Under the pieces are notes generated by a model. It saw nothing but the letters and a program-made list of their open reading frames with translations, did not search any database and was not told the DNA's origin. Positions 17,199-26,095 of a DNA stretch of 62,149 nucleotides are shown piece after piece. The number at the start of each line of letters is the position of its first letter. Position 1 is the first letter of the stretch. Origin of the DNA: a bacterium (GTDB taxonomy: Bacteria > Cyanobacteriota > Vampirovibrionia > Gastranaerophilales > Gastranaerophilaceae); the NCBI GenBank assembly GCA_017470815.1, contig JAFUXT010000042.1:1-62149 (forward strand), read 5' to 3'. Position numbers and translations under genes: made by a program.

Positions 17199-18459
17199 TT
17201 TTCCTCCTTGCTTTGAGATATTGTGAACTTGATATTCTGTGACTATTATCAACCTCTGTTTTATGTGCCGCTATAATTGCCTCATTTTGCGCCGTTAAAT
17301 TCTCGTCACGATAAAATATACCCGCCCGAGTATTTAAAAGCCCTAAATCGGCTTCAGAAATCGGATGATTTATAAGTGCTTTATTTTTTACAGCGACAGT
17401 TCCCTGAAATTTATTTAATCGTTTGTTATAAATATTGCCGATTTCAAACCCCGCTTCAATCATTGCTGAACGAATTTGTGCTGCTGAAGAATATGTAAAT
17501 AACATTCCGTCTTGTTCCATGATTTTATAAAGGCATTTAAAAAATTCATAAGTCCAAAGGCAAGGACACTTCGAAGGAGTAAATGCATCTAAAAATATCA
17601 AATTATATAAATTTTTATCGTCTTTTACTACATTTCTTGCATCGTCAATTTTTATACTAAAATCAAAATCTTGTATTTTATACCTTTTTAGCCCTCTTTT
17701 ATAACTATACGATAGATACCTATAATATATATTATGTAAATTTAAGCGTTTTTGTTTTTTAGGTTTAGATAATAGTAGCGATTTTAATAATCCCTTAAAA
17801 TCGCTTTTAAAATACCTGTTATATTCATTATTGCTTAAAATAGAGAGTATTAAAGGGTTTTGAAGTATTTCAGGGCTATTTTGGGCTATTTTTGATAAAA
17901 TTTGAAAATTTATTAAATCATTAATTTTAGGAATTTTTTTATTTCTGTGATTAAGATACTTATTTATGTCGTGTTTATCCAAAATATCAGAATTATTCTT
18001 AAAATTTTTCACACCTGTTTTTATAAAAGGTGATAATCCGAATAAAATTTCATCATTGTCAATTGCTGTTACAGTAATTTTATTATAAATATTATCTGTA
18101 TGTATCGTATCGTTATATATTTGAGGATTATCAACTAAAATATTATTGGTATATATCGTTCCGTACCAATTATAATTATTTAAATTATTTTTTTTTATAT
18201 TTTTTTTTAGATTCATTAATTTTTTTTTGTTTTCAAAAATATAATTAAAAAAACTTTTTGTGTTATATCCGATGCCATAACATATATCGAGAATTTTTAT
18301 ATCGTCGTGATTTAGTAATGCTTCCCAATTTATGGGGTAAATAAATTTCTCATAGGCTTCTGTTAGGGCCCCTGATGCGCTATGATAGATGTCGTCGAAG
18401 TCTTGGCTATACAAGCCAACAGAACCGTCATTAGTAAAATATGGTTGAAAATCACTCAT
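17188..18459 (-). CDS. mnmD: tRNA 5-methylaminomethyl-2-thiouridine methyltransferase, stand-alone (MnmD / MnmC N-domain family)
   Basis: SAM-dependent methyltransferase finishing the mnm5 side chain at the tRNA wobble uridine. 423 residues. Family marks: FTNDGSVGLYSQDFDDIYHS at the N-terminus, the SAM loop KILDICYGIGYNTKSFF, and LIFLDAFTPSKCPCLWTYEFF with the catalytic Asp. The C-terminal tail holds GTVAVKN and LLNTRAGIFYRDENLTAQNE. It is longer than the roughly 250-residue catalytic domain. Residues around 95-260 form an AT-coded, Asn/Lys/Ile/Leu-rich insertion holding two copies of a palindromic repeat. No MnmC oxidoreductase domain is fused, though an FAD enzyme overlaps downstream; whether it replaces that half is unknown. 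Confidence 0.85.
   Translation of the reverse strand: MSDFQPYFTNDGSVGLYSQDFDDIYHSASGALTEAYEKFIYPINWEALLNHDDIKILDICYGIGYNTKSFFNYIFENKKKLMNLKKNIKKNNLNNYNWYGTIYTNNILVDNPQIYNDTIHTDNIYNKITVTAIDNDEILFGLSPFIKTGVKNFKNNSDILDKHDINKYLNHRNKKIPKINDLINFQILSKIAQNSPEILQNPLILSILSNNEYNRYFKSDFKGLLKSLLLSKPKKQKRLNLHNIYYRYLSYSYKRGLKRYKIQDFDFSIKIDDARNVVKDDKNLYNLIFLDAFTPSKCPCLWTYEFFKCLYKIMEQDGMLFTYSSAAQIRSAMIEAGFEIGNIYNKRLNKFQGTVAVKNKALINHPISEADLGLLNTRAGIFYRDENLTAQNEAIIAAHKTEVDNSHRISSSQYLKARRKNEL
17706..17735. repeat. Possible degenerate copy of the palindromic repeat in mnmD
   Basis: CGATAGATACCTATAATAT resembles the unit found at 16802, 18091 and 18142, but the palindrome is not clear here. Low-confidence member. 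Confidence 0.3.
18091..18122. repeat. Palindromic repeat in mnmD, copy A
   Basis: The unit ATTATCTGTATGTATCG is shared with the FAD oxidoreductase copy (reverse complement CGATACATACAGATAAT). It is translated as NDTIHTDNIYN. Confidence 0.6.
18142..18176. repeat. Palindromic repeat in mnmD, copy B
   Basis: Arms ATTATTGGTA and TACCAATTATAAT around a roughly 12-base centre; 20 bases from copy A and translated as GTIYTNNILV. Same consensus as the other copies. Confidence 0.55.
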
Positions 18460-18560
18460 ATCAATATTTTACGCGATAATTATTCAAGTTTCAATTTGTG
18501 TATTTTTGTAAATTAGCCGTTTATTATGTGCGTTTTTTGGTTAATTTGGCATATTTTTGG

Positions 18561-18566
18561 TATAAT
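18561..18566 (+). promoter_or_regulatory. Probable -10 box upstream of thrB
   Basis: A perfect TATAAT 20 bases before the thrB start, with AGAAGGAAG as ribosome binding site. TTGGTT at 18537 (18-base spacing) is a weak -35. Confidence 0.45.
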
Positions 18567-18586
18567 AAGTACAGAAGGAAGTTATT

Positions 18587-19528
18587 ATGAAAGTAAGCGT
18601 AAAAGTGCCGGCAACGACGGCGAATATTGGTCCCGGATTTGATACTTTGGGTATGGCTTTGCCTTTATATAATACTGTTACTATAGAAGAAACGGTTTTA
18701 CCCGGTACAGGTGTTGAAATTAATGTCCTATCAGATGGCTTTTCAATAGATGAATTTGCACTTGAACACATTCCTCAGGATGAAAACAGCATTGTATATA
18801 AGGCGGTAGAACTTTTATATAACTCCATAGGGCAATCTCCAAGCGAATTAAAAATAACAATAAAATCAGGGATTCCTGTTTCAAGAGGATTAGGCAGCAG
18901 TGCATCTGTCATCGTGGGGGCTTTAATCGCTGCGAATGAACTTCTTGGGCATCCTGCAGATGATTTGGCTCTGTTATCAATTGCTTCTGAACTTGAGGGA
19001 CATCCTGATAATATTACACCTGCTTTTGTGGGCGGACTTGTTATATCTTCGCAGGAAGACGATGGTTCTGTTGTTTACAGAAAACTTGATTGGCCATCAG
19101 AGTGGGCGATTACTGTTTGTGTCCCTGATTTTGAACTTTCAACCGATATTGCACGATCAGTTCTTCCTAAAGATGTTCCGCTTAAAGATGCCGTATTTAA
19201 TGCACAACGACTTGCAATGTTTGTAGAGGCTGTTCATACGAAAGATGCTGAACTTATGCGTCTTGCTCTAAAAGACAGACTTCACCAGCCATACAGGATG
19301 AAACTTATTCAGGGCTTAGATGAAATTATGGACAGTTTTAAGCATGATGAAGATGTTTTAGGTTGTGTAATAAGCGGTGCTGGTTCGTCAGTTCTTATTA
19401 TTTCAAAGAAAAACAACCTTGATAAAATTCATGGTACAGTAAGGGATATTTGGGCAAGCCTTAATATAAAGTCTGAAATTAGGACGCTTAATGTTGAGCC
19501 TGAAGGTGCAAAAATCGTAGAAGAATAA
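18587..19528 (+). CDS. thrB: Homoserine kinase
   Basis: GHMP-family kinase phosphorylating homoserine on the way to threonine. 313 residues. VKVPATTANIGPGFDTLG is the family N-terminus, IPVSRGLGSSASVIVGAL near 100 is the ATP-binding GHMP motif, and GCVISGAGSSVLIIS is the C-terminal motif. It starts at ATG 18587 behind GAAGGAAG, diverging from mnmD. No thrA or thrC is adjacent; it is followed by the end of a convergent MFS gene. Confidence 0.96.
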   Translation: MKVSVKVPATTANIGPGFDTLGMALPLYNTVTIEETVLPGTGVEINVLSDGFSIDEFALEHIPQDENSIVYKAVELLYNSIGQSPSELKITIKSGIPVSRGLGSSASVIVGALIAANELLGHPADDLALLSIASELEGHPDNITPAFVGGLVISSQEDDGSVVYRKLDWPSEWAITVCVPDFELSTDIARSVLPKDVPLKDAVFNAQRLAMFVEAVHTKDAELMRLALKDRLHQPYRMKLIQGLDEIMDSFKHDEDVLGCVISGAGSSVLIISKKNNLDKIHGTVRDIWASLNIKSEIRTLNVEPEGAKIVEE

Positions 19529-19554
19529 TATTATCTATGTTATTTTATACTCTA

Positions 19555-20907
19555 TTATTCTTTAATTTTTGCAGTTACTATTGATGCCAAAATTAAGCAA
19601 CACGCCCCGATGTAGAAAGTTAATTCATAGTGATGGTTTACTCCACCGCTCATAACAGATATATTGATTAACCAGCCGACTAAAGTACATACAAAGACCT
19701 GCGGCCCCGCGATAAATATGTTAAATATACCCATTACAGATCCCTCTGTTCCTGGTTTTATATATCGTGATAACATAGCAAACGGTAATGCGCAAACACT
19801 TGCCCAGCCTATACCTGAGAGTCCCATAAAAAACAGAACTGCAGCCTGATTGTGCCTGAAAAATGCAAGTCCTAAATAAGCCAATACCATTGACAACATT
19901 GATAAAATATGAACTTTTTTATTACCGAATTTGTTTGCCATATTTGCAAGCGGTATTGCAATTAAAAAACATACCAAATTAAATACTGCAAGACAAATAA
20001 GTGCATAATTCTGTGCAGTTTGCTCTAAAGTCTTATCGACCGATGTACCTGCCAAATCGGGAATATTATAAACCGTATGTATTGCAAACGGCGTAATATA
20101 AATTAAAAGACACATCATACCTATCCATGTAAAAAATTGCATAAGGCATATCTTCTTAACTTCGGGCGATAAAAGGAAAAATTCCTTTAACGACTGCCAA
20201 AATGATTGTTTCTCACTATTTTCAGCGTGCACAGTTTCAGTTTTTAATGTGCTTTTTTCCTTTATTGTTAAACAAGTCCAAATCATTGCAAGTGTAAACG
20301 CTATACCTGCCATTAAGAATTGTGCCTCAATCGGCATTTGATAGTTAAAAACAAATTTTAGGAAAGGTGCAACAATCATTGCAATAACTGAGCCTAAACC
20401 AATTGCCAAACTTATATATGAATTAGCATTTGCGTGTTGTTCTTTGGGGACAACATCTGGGATTAAAGAACGATACGGGCCTTGGGCAATATTAATACAA
20501 GCATCAATTACCCAAATAAGAATTGCAGCAATAAGTAATCCACCCCAAGCAGGCATATTTATATGAAGTAAATTACTAATCATATCAGAAATTCCTGCAG
20601 AATGAGGAAATGCCCAAAGCGCAATAGCAGTAATTATTGCACCTCCCAATAAATACGGTCTGCGTCTGCCGAATTTTGATTTTGTATTGTCACTTAATAC
20701 ACCGACAATCGGCTGAACAACCATTCCTGAAAAAGGTCCGGCAAGCCAAATAAGGCTATATAAGAATGGCGAGGCTCCCAAACTTGATGTAACAGGCTCT
20801 GCAAGCGCAATTCTCATTTGCCACGCAAATTGCAAACCTAAAAAACCAAGTGCCAAATTTAAAAAATTTATTGTAGTAAATCTTTTTAGTTCCGTATTTT
20901 CACTCAT
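19555..20907 (-). CDS. MFS transporter of the sugar (SLC45/GPH-like) type
   Basis: 450 residues with about twelve membrane segments. Between helices 2 and 3 it has the MFS loop VGVLSDNTKSKFGRRRPYL, and the N-terminal helix contains FLGLQFAWQMRIAL, as in sucrose/maltose-type SLC45 carriers. It is a probable inner-membrane cation-sugar symporter; the substrate is unknown. It is the last gene of a minus-strand run that begins at gatC and pyrG, 19 bases after the 88-residue gene. Confidence 0.85.
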   Translation of the reverse strand: MSENTELKRFTTINFLNLALGFLGLQFAWQMRIALAEPVTSSLGASPFLYSLIWLAGPFSGMVVQPIVGVLSDNTKSKFGRRRPYLLGGAIITAIALWAFPHSAGISDMISNLLHINMPAWGGLLIAAILIWVIDACINIAQGPYRSLIPDVVPKEQHANANSYISLAIGLGSVIAMIVAPFLKFVFNYQMPIEAQFLMAGIAFTLAMIWTCLTIKEKSTLKTETVHAENSEKQSFWQSLKEFFLLSPEVKKICLMQFFTWIGMMCLLIYITPFAIHTVYNIPDLAGTSVDKTLEQTAQNYALICLAVFNLVCFLIAIPLANMANKFGNKKVHILSMLSMVLAYLGLAFFRHNQAAVLFFMGLSGIGWASVCALPFAMLSRYIKPGTEGSVMGIFNIFIAGPQVFVCTLVGWLINISVMSGGVNHHYELTFYIGACCLILASIVTAKIKE

Positions 20908-20926
20908 TATGTTAATTAACTCCTGT

Positions 20927-21193
20927 TTATACCTTTTTCAACAACTTATCCAAAAATCCCAGTATTCTTTGATTATAATAAGAAGTTCTGCCGAACAAGT
21001 CTTTATAATAATTGTCAGCAAGGTCTGTTACGCTGTATGTATCCGCTTTTAAAGTATGACCTGTATTAATAAATCCGACTGTTTTAAAACTTTTTATATA
21101 GACATCATACTTTTTTAGGTCACTTTGATAACCTTTGCGATTTCTTACTATATAACCTAACGGCTTTTTAATATTTTGGTCAGAAATAATCAA
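20927..21193 (-). CDS. Hypothetical protein, 88 residues
   Basis: A basic, Tyr-rich protein (MIISDQNIKKPLGYIVRNRK, with paired Lys at the end: LDKLLKKV). No signal peptide, membrane segment or known motif is seen. It lies 29 bases after the 122-residue gene and 19 bases before the MFS gene on the same strand, so it is probably co-transcribed with pyrG. I do not recognise it. Confidence 0.6.
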   Translation of the reverse strand: MIISDQNIKKPLGYIVRNRKGYQSDLKKYDVYIKSFKTVGFINTGHTLKADTYSVTDLADNYYKDLFGRTSYYNQRILGFLDKLLKKV

Positions 21194-21222
21194 TTATTTT
21201 ACTCCTTAAAATTCAAATTTAA

Positions 21223-21591
21223 TTAAAATGGAATATCATCAAAATTATCAGTTTTTGGGACAAATTTATCGGTATAATCAACCCAATTCTCACTATACTC
21301 ATTACTTACATAATTTGTCCTGTATATTTCCTTTAGTAGATTAGAATACATCATAAGCCGCTCAAGTGGCTTTGATTTCCAATACTTACCGTTGTCCTTT
21401 TTGATACATTCTTCAAATTCATTATCTTTACTGTCAGGTGTCAGAACAAAAATATCATCTTCCCATTGTTTTTGAGTCGCGATAATATCATCATTTGATA
21501 AAATAAAATTTTCGGTATTATCCCCGACATATTTTCTATCAATTTTGTATAATCCTTGAAAATATGTATTGTTAATAGGACTGACTTTCAT
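21223..21591 (-). CDS. Hypothetical protein with the N-terminal INNxxF motif
   Basis: 122 residues opening MKVSPINNTYFQGLYKID, close to the MQINSINNQTFGAK opening of the gene at 27.6 kb: short hydrophobic start, Asn-Asn, then Phe plus small residues. The rest is acidic and Trp/Tyr-rich (KQWEDDIF, SENWVDYTDKF) and unfamiliar. Its ATG overlaps the pyrG stop in TAATG, so translation is likely coupled. No classical signal peptide. Confidence 0.7.
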   Translation of the reverse strand: MKVSPINNTYFQGLYKIDRKYVGDNTENFILSNDDIIATQKQWEDDIFVLTPDSKDNEFEECIKKDNGKYWKSKPLERLMMYSNLLKEIYRTNYVSNEYSENWVDYTDKFVPKTDNFDDIPF

Positions 21592-23201
21592 TATTTTTTG
21601 CTCCTTTGTTTTAATGCGGCATCAATAAGCCCTTTAAACAGCGGATGCGGTCTGTCAGGTCTTGATTTAAATTCAGGATGAAATTGGCAAGCGACAAACC
21701 AATCAAGTTTTGGCAACTCAACGATTTCTGCTAACATTCCGTCAGGTGACATTCCTGAAAAGACCAAACCTGCTTTTGATAACCTGTCGATATATTCATA
21801 ATTGACTTCATATCTGTGTCTGTGACGTTCTGAAATTATGTCTTTACCATAAGCCTTATGTGCAACCGTGCCTTTTTTAAGATGACAGTCATACGCACCT
21901 AATCTCATTGTACCGCCATAACCTTTAACATGTTTTTGGTCTAACATCATATCAATTACAGGGTTAGCAGGATTATCGTCAAATTCTTTAGAATTGGCAT
22001 CTTCAAGTTTAAGAACATTTCTTGCGTACTCTATAACAGTACATTGCAAGCCTAAGCACAATCCCAAGAACGGCAAGTTATTTTCTCTTGCATATCGAAT
22101 AACATTAAGTTTACCCTCAATACCTCTTACCCCGAAACCACCCGGTACAACAACAGCATCAATGTCAATTAATGCCTTTTTGCAACAATCGTAATCAACA
22201 CAGTCCTCCGAGTTTATCCATTTGATTTCGACAGATGCACTGTCAGCATAACCTGCGTGTTTTAACGATTCTACCACTGATATGTAAGCATCAGATAATT
22301 TTGTATATTTACCTGCAATACCAACTTTTATCGATTTTGTCGGGTTTTTAATCTTTTCAACAAGTTTTTCCCACGATTTTAAATCCGGTCTTTTGTCTTT
22401 TACACCGAGCATCTTTAAAGCAACAGAACATAAACCCTGTTCTTCAAGTGCAAGCGGAACTTCATAGATAGTCTTCATATCCCTGCACTCAATTACAGCA
22501 TCTTTACTTAATGAGCAGAACAAAGCAAGTTTTTCTCTCTCTGTTTTTGGAATAGGTTTTTGAGTTCTACAAACCAAAATTTCAGGCTGCAAACCGTAAC
22601 TTCTTAATACATTAACACTGTGCTGCGAAGGTTTAGTTTTTAATTCCCCTGAAGTTGGAAGGTAAGGTAACAAGGTACAATGAATAGAAATTGCATTGCC
22701 ATAGCCCATTTCCGCTTTATATTGTCTTATTGCCTCAATAAACGGCAAAGACTCAATGTCACCAATTGTTCCGCCGATTTCAATAATGTGAAAATCAGGA
22801 TTAAACTGTTTTGTCGCCCCGACAATTCTTGATTTTATTTCGTTTGTAATATGTGGAATTACCTGAACAGTCGCGCCTAAATAATCACCTTTACGTTCTT
22901 TTTCAATGACTTTTTGATAAACGCTGCCTGAGGTTACATTATTAAATTTTCCTAAATTTGTGTCTGTAAATCTTTCATAATGTCCCAAGTCAAGGTCTGT
23001 TTCCGCGCCATCATCTGTTACAAAGACTTCACCATGTTGAAACGGACTCATTGTTCCCGGGTCAACATTAATATACGGATCAAATTTTTGGTTTATAACG
23101 CTATAGCCTCTTGATCTTAACAATTTACCCAAAGATGCTGCAACAATACCTTTACCCAATGAACTTACAACACCGCCTGTCACAAATATATACTTTGTCA
23201 T
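21591..23201 (-). CDS. pyrG: CTP synthase
   Basis: Makes CTP from UTP with glutamine and ATP. 536 residues. The N-terminal amidoligase domain has YIFVTGGVVSSLGKGIVAAS and KFDPYINVDPGTMSPFQHGE. The C-terminal class I glutaminase domain has PGGFGVRGIEGK and the catalytic Cys in FLGLCLGLQC, with His/Glu in ACQFHPEFKSRP. It lies 43 bases downstream of gatC and is followed by a coupled small gene (TAATG). Confidence 0.98.
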   Translation of the reverse strand: MTKYIFVTGGVVSSLGKGIVAASLGKLLRSRGYSVINQKFDPYINVDPGTMSPFQHGEVFVTDDGAETDLDLGHYERFTDTNLGKFNNVTSGSVYQKVIEKERKGDYLGATVQVIPHITNEIKSRIVGATKQFNPDFHIIEIGGTIGDIESLPFIEAIRQYKAEMGYGNAISIHCTLLPYLPTSGELKTKPSQHSVNVLRSYGLQPEILVCRTQKPIPKTEREKLALFCSLSKDAVIECRDMKTIYEVPLALEEQGLCSVALKMLGVKDKRPDLKSWEKLVEKIKNPTKSIKVGIAGKYTKLSDAYISVVESLKHAGYADSASVEIKWINSEDCVDYDCCKKALIDIDAVVVPGGFGVRGIEGKLNVIRYARENNLPFLGLCLGLQCTVIEYARNVLKLEDANSKEFDDNPANPVIDMMLDQKHVKGYGGTMRLGAYDCHLKKGTVAHKAYGKDIISERHRHRYEVNYEYIDRLSKAGLVFSGMSPDGMLAEIVELPKLDWFVACQFHPEFKSRPDRPHPLFKGLIDAALKQRSKK

Positions 23202-23244
23202 ACCTACCCCTTATAATTTAAAAACATATCCCTAAAATTTATAA

Positions 23245-23526
23245 TTAACCGATTTTTGGAACTTTAAAAAATCCGTTTTCTTCGTCAGGAGCGTTTGACA
23301 TCAACGCTTCTTTAGAAATTTCCTGATTTGGAACATCTTCTCTTGTTACATTACAAAAATCAACTACCTGAGTCATCGGTTTAACATTTGTTGTATCAAC
23401 TTCATTCATTTGATCAACATATTTTAAAACATCCCCAAGTTGTTTTGTATATAATTCTTTTTCTTCTTCTGTTAATTCAAGTCTTGCAAGTTTTGCAACA
23501 TGTTCAACATCTTTTACTGTAATCAT
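23245..23526 (-). CDS. gatC: Asp-tRNA(Asn)/Glu-tRNA(Gln) amidotransferase subunit C
   Basis: 93-residue GatC, the small subunit that tethers GatA and GatB in the enzyme making Gln-tRNA(Gln) or Asn-tRNA(Asn). Marks: VKDVEHVAKLARLELTEEEK, TNVKPMTQVVD, LRxDVxxx replaced by VTREDVPNQE, and the C-terminal NAPDEENGFFKVPKIG. gatA and gatB are not in the window. GGAGA precedes the start. It probably leads the gatC-pyrG transcript. Confidence 0.95.
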   Translation of the reverse strand: MITVKDVEHVAKLARLELTEEEKELYTKQLGDVLKYVDQMNEVDTTNVKPMTQVVDFCNVTREDVPNQEISKEALMSNAPDEENGFFKVPKIG

Positions 23527-23613
23527 TTTCTCTCCTAATCAATTGTCTTTATATATAAATAATAACATAAACAAATTATAATAAACGACAAATTAATAAT
23601 TATTTATGATATT

Positions 23614-24405
23614 ATGAACATGTTAGGGGATAATGAGATATATAATATGAGTGATATTGAACAGTTGGAAGACAAAATATATTCTTTTAAATGTGAAAAG
23701 GATTTGAAAAAAAAGCATGTTCTTTACCTTAATCTTGTTGAGGATGCGCTTAAACTTGTGCATAAAATCGTATCCTCTGTATATCCTCTTCCTATAAGTG
23801 TTACAAGGGATGATTTGGTTCAAGTTGGAGCAATTGGACTTTTAAAGGCAATTGAAACATACAAAGTACAGGATAAAGGAAGTTTCAAAACCTATGCCTC
23901 AAAATTTATAAGAGGTAAAATTTTGCAATATTTGAGAGATAAAGTAAACCTTGTAAAAACGCCGAGAGAGGCATCAGAGAATATAAATGCCGTAAAAAAT
24001 TATCTTGAAAGCCTTTCTCCGGATACAAACCCGACAGTAAAAGATATTTCTGCCGCTTTGGGTATTCCTGAAAATCATGTTCAAGATATTTTAAATTTAG
24101 AAACTATAAAAAATATTATATCGCTTGACCAAAAGGTATATTCTTCAGACGGAGTTGAAACACTTGCTGATCGTATTCAATCGGGTGACGATAAAGAACA
24201 AGAGCGAAATTATGAAAACAAAAAAGTGATTGAATTTGCACTTGAAAAACTTCCTGATGATGAGAAAAAAGCGATTTATGATTATTATATAGCTGGTGAT
24301 ACAAAGAAAAATATTTCAAAAGAACTCGGGGTCTCGCAAACACAGGTTGCAAGACTTATAAAACGAGCATTAAATAAGATGTATGAAATTATACATGAAG
24401 ATTAG
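23614..24405 (+). CDS. Sigma-70 family RNA polymerase sigma factor (FliA/SigB/SigF type)
   Basis: 263 residues (or 252 if ATG 23647, which has a nearer GAG, is used). Region 2: DDLVQVGAIGLLKAIETYKVQ and FKTYASKFIRGKILQYLRD. Region 3 follows (NPTVKDISAALGIPENHVQD) and region 4 is KKNISKELGVSQTQVARLIKRAL. This layout matches the sporulation/stress/flagellar group 3 sigma factors. A prepilin peptidase gene follows after eight bases. In Synechocystis the group 3 factor SigF is needed for type IV pili, so a link to pilus genes is plausible but inferred. Confidence 0.88.
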   Translation: MNMLGDNEIYNMSDIEQLEDKIYSFKCEKDLKKKHVLYLNLVEDALKLVHKIVSSVYPLPISVTRDDLVQVGAIGLLKAIETYKVQDKGSFKTYASKFIRGKILQYLRDKVNLVKTPREASENINAVKNYLESLSPDTNPTVKDISAALGIPENHVQDILNLETIKNIISLDQKVYSSDGVETLADRIQSGDDKEQERNYENKKVIEFALEKLPDDEKKAIYDYYIAGDTKKNISKELGVSQTQVARLIKRALNKMYEIIHED

Positions 24406-24413
24406 GAGGAAAT

Positions 24414-25475
24414 ATGATACCGTTTTTAATATTTATATTCATAACAGGACTAGTAATTGGGAGTTTTTTAAATGTAGTAATTTTAAGAACATTGAGTAAT
24501 GAATCAATTGTATTTCCGGGTTCTAAATGCCCAAAATGCCAAAATCCATTGAAATGGTGGCATAATATTCCTGTTTTTTCATATATATTTTTAAGAGGTA
24601 AATGTGCATTTTGCAAAGAAAAAATAAGTATTCAGTACCCGATTGTTGAACTTATTACAGGGCTTATATTTACGGGATTTGGATATTTGTATCTGAACAC
24701 AATATTTAATTCAAACGAATCAGTTCCTATACTTACTCTTATGTTTATTGTATCTGTCATTGCTTCTTCATTATTCATTGTAATATCAGGTACAGATTTT
24801 AAGGAAATGCTTGTCAGTGATATTCACACATATTCTTTAATCGGACTTGGCATTATTTATAGTATAATAATTGGTTCATTTGCATTTTACGGAGATTTTA
24901 AATTCGGAATAACAACATGGAGCCTTTTATTTACACCAATTTTATATACGATTTTAGCAATAATTTGTTCGTTTGTGTTTATGGAATTGATAAGGCGCAT
25001 TTGCAATTTTATTATGAAAACAGAAACTTTTGGAGATGGTGATTCATATATATTTGCGGGAATTGCAGGGGGCGTAACATCTATGTTCGGAGCCGGAGAT
25101 TTTCGTTATTTATGTGTAATGCTGCTTATTTTATTCTTCTTAAGCGTTATTTTATCTGTTTTTATAACCTTTCCTTTTTACATGAAAAAACTATTTGATG
25201 AAAAAAATTGGTTTTTAATAGGGCTTATAAGTTCATTTATAATTTACACTGCAGGGTATTTTACAGCATCTTCGTTCGGTATGCTTGAAAGTTCCATAGT
25301 GTTGTGGACATGTACTATTATACTTATACTGCTTGGTATTGCATTATGCCTTGAGATACTAAAAGGAATCAAAAATAGAGAACAAACAGGCACAATGATA
25401 CCTTTTGGACCTTCACTTTGCTTATCTGGAATCCTTGCCCTTTTCATTATGCCTATACTCCTCGGCATAGTTTAA
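24414..25475 (+). CDS. Prepilin peptidase / N-methyltransferase (type IV leader peptidase, A24)
   Basis: Inner-membrane aspartyl protease that cuts type III signal peptides and methylates the new N-terminus of pilins. 353 residues, longer than the usual ~250-290. The N-terminal methylase-like domain carries the zinc motif with Cys39, Cys42, Cys64 and Cys67. The first active Asp is in SGTDFKEMLVSD (Asp128) and the second in ETFGDGDSY (GxGD-like). Extra membrane helices follow at the C-terminus. It is coupled to the sigma factor upstream (AGGAGG ribosome site). A likely substrate is the giant prepilin-like protein at 33.5-35.7 kb. The last four bases overlap the convergent ruvA. Confidence 0.9.
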   Translation: MIPFLIFIFITGLVIGSFLNVVILRTLSNESIVFPGSKCPKCQNPLKWWHNIPVFSYIFLRGKCAFCKEKISIQYPIVELITGLIFTGFGYLYLNTIFNSNESVPILTLMFIVSVIASSLFIVISGTDFKEMLVSDIHTYSLIGLGIIYSIIIGSFAFYGDFKFGITTWSLLFTPILYTILAIICSFVFMELIRRICNFIMKTETFGDGDSYIFAGIAGGVTSMFGAGDFRYLCVMLLILFFLSVILSVFITFPFYMKKLFDEKNWFLIGLISSFIIYTAGYFTASSFGMLESSIVLWTCTIILILLGIALCLEILKGIKNREQTGTMIPFGPSLCLSGILALFIMPILLGIV

Positions 25476-26092
25476 GCAGACAAAATTTGGAGCGATTTTT
25501 TTAGTATTTCTTCAGCAGATGAATTTTTGTCAAGAATTGCAATAGCCTGCTTTATAGCAGCAGTTATTTCATTGTTTTCATAACCGAGAGAGAAAAGTAC
25601 CATTCTTGCATCTTCAATGTTTTGTCCGTTCAGCGCCGAATTATCAGTAGTGATTGCGGGAATATCAATGTCTTTTGATGAATTTAACTTTCCTTTTAGT
25701 TCAAGGATAATTTTTTGCGCAAGTTTTTGACCAACCCCTTTTGCACTTGTTAAAGCCTTATAATTTTCATCAAGAACAAAACCAACCAAATCATTTACAG
25801 TAAACGAATTTATAAGCGCAAGAGCCATCTTTGAGCCGACTCCGGAAACAGAAGTTAATATATTAAACATATCTCTTTCTTCACGCTTTAAAAAACCGCA
25901 TAAAGACATTTTATCCTCTTTGTGAAGCAATACCGTAAACATTTTAACCTCAGCATTTTCTTCATTCAGCACATTAAAATCTCTTGGTGTTACTTCAAAT
26001 AAATATCCTGTAAGATTTGACTCTATTGTAACAAAACAGCCTTTTGATGAAGAATTCTTATATGTAAATATACCTTTTATGTAATCGTACAT
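25472..26092 (-). CDS. ruvA: Holliday junction branch migration protein RuvA
   Basis: Tetrameric DNA-binding subunit that holds four-way junctions for the RuvB motor. 206 residues: OB-fold N-terminus (MYDYIKGIF), two helix-hairpin-helix motifs (ILTSVSGVGSKMALALI and LTSAKGVGQKLAQKIILELK) and a C-terminal domain (EDARMVLFSLGYENNEI). It starts three bases after dnaA ends, on the same strand. Its stop codon overlaps the prepilin peptidase stop by four bases. Confidence 0.96.
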   Translation of the reverse strand: MYDYIKGIFTYKNSSSKGCFVTIESNLTGYLFEVTPRDFNVLNEENAEVKMFTVLLHKEDKMSLCGFLKREERDMFNILTSVSGVGSKMALALINSFTVNDLVGFVLDENYKALTSAKGVGQKLAQKIILELKGKLNSSKDIDIPAITTDNSALNGQNIEDARMVLFSLGYENNEITAAIKQAIAILDKNSSAEEILKKSLQILSA

Positions 26093-26095
26093 TAT

